DNA from: Acidobacteriota bacterium
GTDB lineage: Bacteria; Acidobacteriota; Thermoanaerobaculia; Multivoradales; JAHZIX01
Length of the DNA: 8,962 nt
Reading direction: 5' to 3'
NCBI GenBank assembly: GCA_020439725.1
Contig: JAGQSE010000184.1
Location: forward strand, 1 to 8,962
Part shown: positions 5,240 through 8,962 of the stretch, piece after piece
Layout: each line of letters starts with the position of its first letter
Numbering within the stretch: the stretch's first letter is position 1
Program-made: the position numbers and the translations under genes
The notes under the pieces: generated by a model
Database searches by the model: none
What the model was told of the DNA's origin: nothing
Seen by the model: the letters and a program-made list of their open reading frames with translations, nothing else

Positions 5240-6193
5240 TCAGTGGAAGGTCTCTCCCGGCCGCAGGCGCTCGCCGTTGACCAGGTCCACCGCCGACACG
5301 GCCTTGCGCCCGGGTCGCTGGACACGCCCCAGGCCGAGCACCGAGCCGTCGCCGCTACGCACCGCCAAAAAGCCATCGACGATCCCGAGAAAAGTCCCGG
5401 GTTCCCCGTTCACGGTCCCCGGTACGGCCGCGACGGGACGCGCGTCCAGGATCTTGAGCGGCACCCCCCGGAGCTCCGCCGACAGACCGGGCCATGGCGT
5501 GAAGGCGCGCAGCCGCCGAGCGAGCTCGCCGGCGTCGCGCCGCCAGTCGACGCGCCCGTCGTCCTTCGAGATGCGCGGCGCGTAGGTGGCGAGGCTCGCG
5601 TCTTGTGGCTTGGGGGTCAAGGTCTCGTTCTCGAAGGCTTCGAGGGTTCGGAGGACGAGGTCCGCCCCGAGCTTCGCCAACCGGTCGGAGAGCTCCTCCG
5701 CCGTCTCGCCCTCGGCGATGGGCGTCGAAGCTTGCAGCAAGACGGGACCGCTGTCGAGTCCCTGCTCCATCACCATCGTCGAAACGCCGGTCTCGGAATC
5801 CCCGGCGGCCACCGCCGCCTGGATCGGTGCCGCGCCTCGGTAGGCCGGGAGCAGCGAGGCGTGGAGGTTGACGCAACCGAAACGCGGGATCGCCAACAGC
5901 CGCGCCGGGAAGATCTGGCCGAAGGCGACGACCACCGCCAGATCGGGCTCGAGGGCGGCCATCTCGTCCAGGAACTCGGTCTCGCGCACCCGCTGAGGGA
6001 ACATCACCGGCAACCCGAGCCGCTGCGCCACCAGCGCCACCGGCGGGGGTTGGACCTTGCGACCGCGCCCCACCGGCCGCGGCGGCTGGGTGATCACCCG
6101 GATCGGACGTCGGCCGGCATCGACCAGCGCCTCGAGAGTCGGCACCGCAAAGTCGGGCGTACCAAAGAAGAGAAGTCGAGAAAACGCGCCCAT
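5240..6193 (-). CDS. fmt: Methionyl-tRNA formyltransferase
   Basis: Fmt adds a formyl group from 10-formyltetrahydrofolate to initiator Met-tRNA before translation initiation. The length of 317 residues is normal. The N-terminal formyltransferase domain shows LLFFGTPDFAVPTLEAL (7-23), VVVAFGQIFP (87-96), the catalytic VNLHASLLPAYRGAAPIQ (108-125) with Asn109 and His111, and MEQGLDSGPVL (142-152) with Asp147. YAPRISKDDGRVDW and FTPWPG mark the linker and the start of the C-terminal tRNA-binding domain, which ends GERLRPGETF. The ATG at 6193-6191 has no Shine-Dalgarno sequence; instead a -10-like element ends six bases upstream, suggesting a leaderless mRNA. rsmB follows after 20 nt and should be co-transcribed; the deformylase gene def, often adjacent, is absent here. 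Confidence 0.97.
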   Translation of the reverse strand: MGAFSRLLFFGTPDFAVPTLEALVDAGRRPIRVITQPPRPVGRGRKVQPPPVALVAQRLGLPVMFPQRVRETEFLDEMAALEPDLAVVVAFGQIFPARLLAIPRFGCVNLHASLLPAYRGAAPIQAAVAAGDSETGVSTMVMEQGLDSGPVLLQASTPIAEGETAEELSDRLAKLGADLVLRTLEAFENETLTPKPQDASLATYAPRISKDDGRVDWRRDAGELARRLRAFTPWPGLSAELRGVPLKILDARPVAAVPGTVNGEPGTFLGIVDGFLAVRSGDGSVLGLGRVQRPGRKAVSAVDLVNGERLRPGETFH

Positions 6194-6199
6194 GGCGGG

Positions 6200-6209
6200 A
6201 TGCTAGCAC
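6200..6209 (-). promoter_or_regulatory. Extended -10 element directly before fmt (leaderless start suspected)
   Basis: GTGCTAGCAT on the minus strand contains TGC plus TAGCAT (four of six to -10). The hexamer ends at 6200 and only 6 nt (6199-6194) separate it from the ATG, so the expected transcription start coincides with the A of the start codon. No -35-like hexamer is evident. Nine of ten bases match each of the elements before moaC and ftsK. Confidence 0.5.
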
Positions 6210-6211
6210 GC

Positions 6212-6246
6212 GCCGTCAGCGGCTTCCGGCCACCCCCGGCAGGGGT
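6212..6246. other. Two small hairpins in the ftsK-fmt gap
   Basis: ACCCC (6232-6236) and GGGGT (6242-6246) form a 5-bp stem that abuts the ftsK stop codon, and GCCG (6212-6215) with CGGC (6220-6223) form a second 4-bp stem. Neither is followed by a T run on the minus strand, so termination of ftsK here is doubtful; they may only mark the mRNA 3' end. Confidence 0.3.
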
Positions 6247-8727
6247 CTAGACCTCGCTCCGGGCACGGTCGATCTCTTCGAAGAAGTCGGGTTTGACCAG
6301 CACCTCGCGGGGCTTGCTGCCCTGCGGCGGACCGAGCAGTCCGTCGCGCTCCATCATGTCGATGAGCCGGGCGGCGCGCGAGAAGCCGACGCGCATGCGC
6401 CGCTGGAGGAAGCTCGCCGAGGCCTGTCCCTCGGCCACCACCAGACGCGCGGCCTCGTCGTAGAGCTCGTCGCCGTCGTCATCGCCGCCACCGGCCGAGC
6501 TGCTGGTGGTGGTGTCACGCAGCACCTCCGGATCGAGCTCGGGCTTGCCCTGCTTCTTGAGCCAACGCACCAGCGCCGCGGTCTCCTGCTCGGTGATGTA
6601 GGCGCCGTGGAGGCGCATGGTGCGCGAGGTCCCCGGCGCCATGAAGAGCATGTCGCCCTTGCCCAGCAGCTGCTCGGAGCCGACCTGGTCGAGGATGGTC
6701 CGCGAATCGTGGCGGGTGGTCGTGGCATAGGCCAGGCGGCACGGGAAGTTGGCCTTGATGGTGCCGGTCAGGACGTCCACCGACGGCCGCTGGGTGGCGA
6801 CGATGAGGTGGATGCCGACCGCGCGGGCCATCTGCGCCAGCCGCGCGATACAGGTCTCGACCTCCGACGAGGCGACCATCATCAGGTCGGCGAGCTCGTC
6901 GATGACGATGACGTAGTAGGGCAACGGCTGCAGGTCGCTGGCCTCGAACTCGGTGTCGTCTTCGGACAGCGCCAGCCGCTGCTGTACCGCGGGGTCGCGG
7001 ATCGCCTGGTTGTAATAGGCGATGGAGCGGACGTGGACCTCGGCCAGCAGCCGGTAGCGCCGCTCCATCTCGGAGACCGCCCAGCGCAAGGCGTTGGCCG
7101 CCTTCTTGGGGTCGACCACCACCTCCGCCTTGAGATGCGGGATGTCCGCGTAGACGCCCAGCTCGACGCGCTTGGGGTCGATGAAGATGAACTGCACCTC
7201 GTCGCGGCGCGCCTTGTAGATGATCGAGGTGATCATCGACTGGAGGCCGACACTCTTGCCCGCGCCGGTCGCACCGGCGACCAGCAGGTGCGGCATGGTC
7301 GCCAGGTCGGCGTAGTAGGGCTCTCCGCCGATGGTCGTGCCGATGGCCAGCGTCAACACCGAGCCGGCACTCTGGAACGAGTCCTTGGCGAGCAGGCCGC
7401 CGAGGCGGATGATCGACCGGTTCTTGTTGGGCACCTCGATGCCCAGGGTCGAGCGCCCCGGGATCCGGTCGATGCGCACCGACTCGGCGCGCATGGCGAG
7501 GGCCAGGTCGTCCTGGAGATTGACGATCTGGCTGACCTTGACGCCGGGCGCCGGCTGGAACTCGAAGACCGTCACCACGGGGCCCGGGTGGATGCCGACC
7601 ACCGCGCCCTCGACCCCGAACTCGGCGCAGCGGCTGCGGATCGCCTCGCCCAGCCGGACGAGCTCGTTCTCGTCGATCTTGAGCCCCTCGTCGTCCATCC
7701 GCAGGAGATTGACCGGGGGCAGCGAGCCGGGCGCGGCGGCGCCATCGAACTCGAAGCTCTTCTGCGGCGCCGCGGGCTTCGGCACCAGGGCGGCCGGCGC
7801 CACCGGTGCCACCGCCTCGTGGGCCGGTGCCGCCTCGGCACGGACCCGGCGGACCGCGAATTCGCCGGCGCCCTTGCGCTCGGTGACCCGAGGCGCGGGC
7901 ATCTCGATCACCGGCGCCGGCTCGGCCTCACCCTGGGCGTCGGCGACCGCCTCCTCGAGCCGCCGCCGCTGCTTCTCGGCGACCCGCTCGATGCTCTTGG
8001 CGCGCTCGCGCTGCCGCTCCTCCTTGTCCTTCCGCTCGCGCCGGCGGTCGCGGTCGAGACGGCGGTCCTGCCACCAGGAAGCCAGCTTCTGGCGGAAGGT
8101 ATGGAGGATGTCGCCGAGGGTGCTCTGGACCATGAGGGTGCCACCGAGGGCCACCCCGGCGAAGAGCAGCACCAAGGTGCCGACATAGCTCACCTGCGAC
8201 GAGAGGGCTCGGTAGATCAGGGTGCCGAAACCGCCGCCGGCGGGCAGAGTGCCGCCGCGCCAGGCGACCTCTCCGAGGAGCTGCTGGAGCAGGGCCGGCA
8301 GGGCTGCCAGGACGATGAGCACCCCGAAGCCTCGGCCGAGGGCGTGCTCGTGGAGCTGCACCCGCACACGGCGCCAGCCGGCCAGCCCCAGGAGCACGGG
8401 CAGCAAGAACGCCGACAGCCCGAAGAGACCGAGGAGCACCGCCGAGATCTGCGCTCCCACCGGCCCGATCCAGTTGCTCACCGGCGTGCCTTCGAAGGGC
8501 GCGTGGTGGAGGACGCTCGGATCGTCGGCGTGATAGCTCAGCAGCGACAACCCGATCAGGGCGCACAACGTCAGCAGGACGATGCCGATCAGCTCGTTGC
8601 CCTTCTCCTTGGGGATGCGCAGGCGGACGACACCTCCACCGGCGGCGCCAGCGGACCTTGCGGACTTGTCGCCCCTCGAGCTCTTGGCGGCGGTCTTGGG
8701 GGTGCTGCGGGTAACGGCGGTGGACAC
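6247..8727 (-). CDS. ftsK: DNA translocase FtsK
   Basis: FtsK is a septal ATPase that pumps chromosome ends through the closing division septum and acts on XerCD-dif. From the chosen start (826 aa) the order is: a short basic Ala/Ser-rich tail (1-40), about four membrane segments (near 44-64, 86-115, 133-151, 180-200), a highly charged, probably coiled-coil linker (210-265, Arg/Glu-rich) and an Ala/Pro linker to about 340. The motor follows, with Walker A GATGAGKS (485-492), IDPKRVEL (517-523), Walker B YYVIVIDELADLM (604-616) and ATQRPSVDVLTGTIKANFP (644-662). The C-terminal gamma winged helix spans about 754-812 (LYDEAARLVV...SFLQRRMRVGFSRAARLIDMMERDGLLG). The frame is open to a TTG at 8880, but a promoter element and non-coding-type repeats lie in that stretch, so the GTG at 8727-8725 is preferred despite a weak Shine-Dalgarno. 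Confidence 0.95.
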   Translation of the reverse strand: MSTAVTRSTPKTAAKSSRGDKSARSAGAAGGGVVRLRIPKEKGNELIGIVLLTLCALIGLSLLSYHADDPSVLHHAPFEGTPVSNWIGPVGAQISAVLLGLFGLSAFLLPVLLGLAGWRRVRVQLHEHALGRGFGVLIVLAALPALLQQLLGEVAWRGGTLPAGGGFGTLIYRALSSQVSYVGTLVLLFAGVALGGTLMVQSTLGDILHTFRQKLASWWQDRRLDRDRRRERKDKEERQRERAKSIERVAEKQRRRLEEAVADAQGEAEPAPVIEMPAPRVTERKGAGEFAVRRVRAEAAPAHEAVAPVAPAALVPKPAAPQKSFEFDGAAAPGSLPPVNLLRMDDEGLKIDENELVRLGEAIRSRCAEFGVEGAVVGIHPGPVVTVFEFQPAPGVKVSQIVNLQDDLALAMRAESVRIDRIPGRSTLGIEVPNKNRSIIRLGGLLAKDSFQSAGSVLTLAIGTTIGGEPYYADLATMPHLLVAGATGAGKSVGLQSMITSIIYKARRDEVQFIFIDPKRVELGVYADIPHLKAEVVVDPKKAANALRWAVSEMERRYRLLAEVHVRSIAYYNQAIRDPAVQQRLALSEDDTEFEASDLQPLPYYVIVIDELADLMMVASSEVETCIARLAQMARAVGIHLIVATQRPSVDVLTGTIKANFPCRLAYATTTRHDSRTILDQVGSEQLLGKGDMLFMAPGTSRTMRLHGAYITEQETAALVRWLKKQGKPELDPEVLRDTTTSSSAGGGDDDGDELYDEAARLVVAEGQASASFLQRRMRVGFSRAARLIDMMERDGLLGPPQGSKPREVLVKPDFFEEIDRARSEV

Positions 8728-8740
8728 GTTCTTGGGGACT

Positions 8741-8779
8741 CTCGGTTCGATCTCTTGATTCGATCTGGTGGTTCGATCT
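8741..8779. repeat. Three tandem 13-bp repeats in the ftsK leader
   Basis: Units at 8741-8753, 8754-8766 and 8767-8779 each end in G(G/A)TTCGATCT on the plus strand, that is AGATCGAA(C/T)C on the mRNA strand, with the three leading bases varying. The 13-bp period is not a multiple of three, as expected for non-coding DNA. They lie 14 bp upstream of the GTG chosen for ftsK and about 45 bp downstream of the predicted transcription start. Possible roles are binding sites for a regulator, an RNA element, or chance-expanded repeats. Confidence 0.6.
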
Positions 8780-8830
8780 TTGGCGAAAGCTCGAGCGTTA
8801 CCTGAGGGTGACGCAGCTAAATATCCTTGA

Positions 8831-8840
8831 ATGCTACCAC
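8831..8840 (-). promoter_or_regulatory. Extended -10 element upstream of ftsK
   Basis: GTGGTAGCAT on the minus strand holds TGG plus TAGCAT (four of six to -10). Transcription would begin near 8824, which places any start codon upstream of that point outside the mRNA and leaves a leader of about 97 nt. No clear -35 is seen. A 6-bp inverted repeat CACCGC / GCGGTG (8850-8863) lies just upstream and may be an operator or the end of the previous transcript. Confidence 0.45.
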
Positions 8841-8919
8841 TTTTTGCCGCACCGCCCGCGGTGGGGACCACGCTTGGCAACCGGGTGGACCGCCTCGCGG
8901 AATCCTGGCTGCCGCCACG

Positions 8920-8962
8920 TCAGCCGTCGTCGAGCCGTGCTCGGGTGAGGCCCAGGAAGTCC
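8920..8962 (-). CDS. Possible C-terminal end of an upstream gene
   Basis: One minus-strand frame entering the window reads DFLGLTRARLDDG followed by TGA at 8922-8920. The residues look like a natural protein C-terminus, and the position just before the ftsK promoter element fits a preceding co-oriented gene. Thirteen codons are too few to name a family, and open frames of this length occur by chance in GC-rich DNA. Confidence 0.3.
   Translation of the reverse strand, partial: DFLGLTRARLDDG

Noticed and set aside
3891..5585. Plus-strand open frame of 564 codons opposite rsmB and the end of fmt
   Set aside because: Mirror of conserved minus-strand coding sequence; His/Gln/Arg-rich translation without domains.
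5243..6250. Plus-strand open frame of 335 codons opposite fmt
   Set aside because: Covers fmt almost exactly; antisense shadow.
8741..8779. CRISPR array
   Set aside because: Units are only 13 bp with no unique spacers of 25-40 bp and no cas genes nearby.
6607..8805. Plus-strand open frame of 732 codons opposite ftsK
   Set aside because: Runs through the ftsK motor and leader repeats; composition (Asp/Arg/Gly/His) is that of reverse-complemented GC-rich coding DNA.

Overview
High-GC bacterial chromosomal segment (roughly two thirds G+C by eye). All well-supported genes read on the minus strand, so transcription runs from high to low coordinates. The content is core metabolism and housekeeping: DNA translocation at division, initiator-tRNA formylation, 16S rRNA methylation, a nucleoid protein, molybdenum cofactor synthesis, a muropeptide-type glycosidase and a PLP aminotransferase. 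I see no mobile element, phage gene, CRISPR array, tRNA or rRNA. The gene mix and GC would fit an Acidobacteriota-like (for example Thermoanaerobaculia-type) or other high-GC Gram-negative lineage, but nothing here fixes the phylum.

Layout in transcription order. 8962-8920: a possible C-terminal scrap of an upstream gene. 8840-6247: ftsK with its own extended -10 element, a leader holding three 13-bp tandem repeats, and a probable GTG start at 8727. 6209-3766: fmt then rsmB, with a promoter motif so close to the fmt ATG that a leaderless mRNA is suggested; a weak hairpin terminator spans the rsmB stop. 3761-3381: monocistronic HU gene with the strongest promoter in the window and a near-ideal ribosome binding site. 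3400-2998: about 400 bp without a gene, holding a large GC-rich hairpin and a strong intrinsic terminator. 3033-851: probable operon moaC, namZ-like (GH171/DUF1343), and a 143-aa unrecognised protein whose GTG start overlaps the preceding stop. 825-1: class V aminotransferase, cut by the window edge, with a sigma70-like promoter followed at once by a perfect CRP/FNR-type palindrome.

No multi-gene novel system is evident. The most interesting signals are regulatory: the CRP-type site in front of the aminotransferase, a shared GTG(C/G)TA(A/G)CAT element in front of three genes, the ftsK leader repeats, a 13-mer shared between the HU promoter and the region downstream of HU, and a possible structured RNA between HU and moaC. 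On the protein side, a NamZ-like hydrolase without a visible signal peptide is coupled to an unknown small protein.
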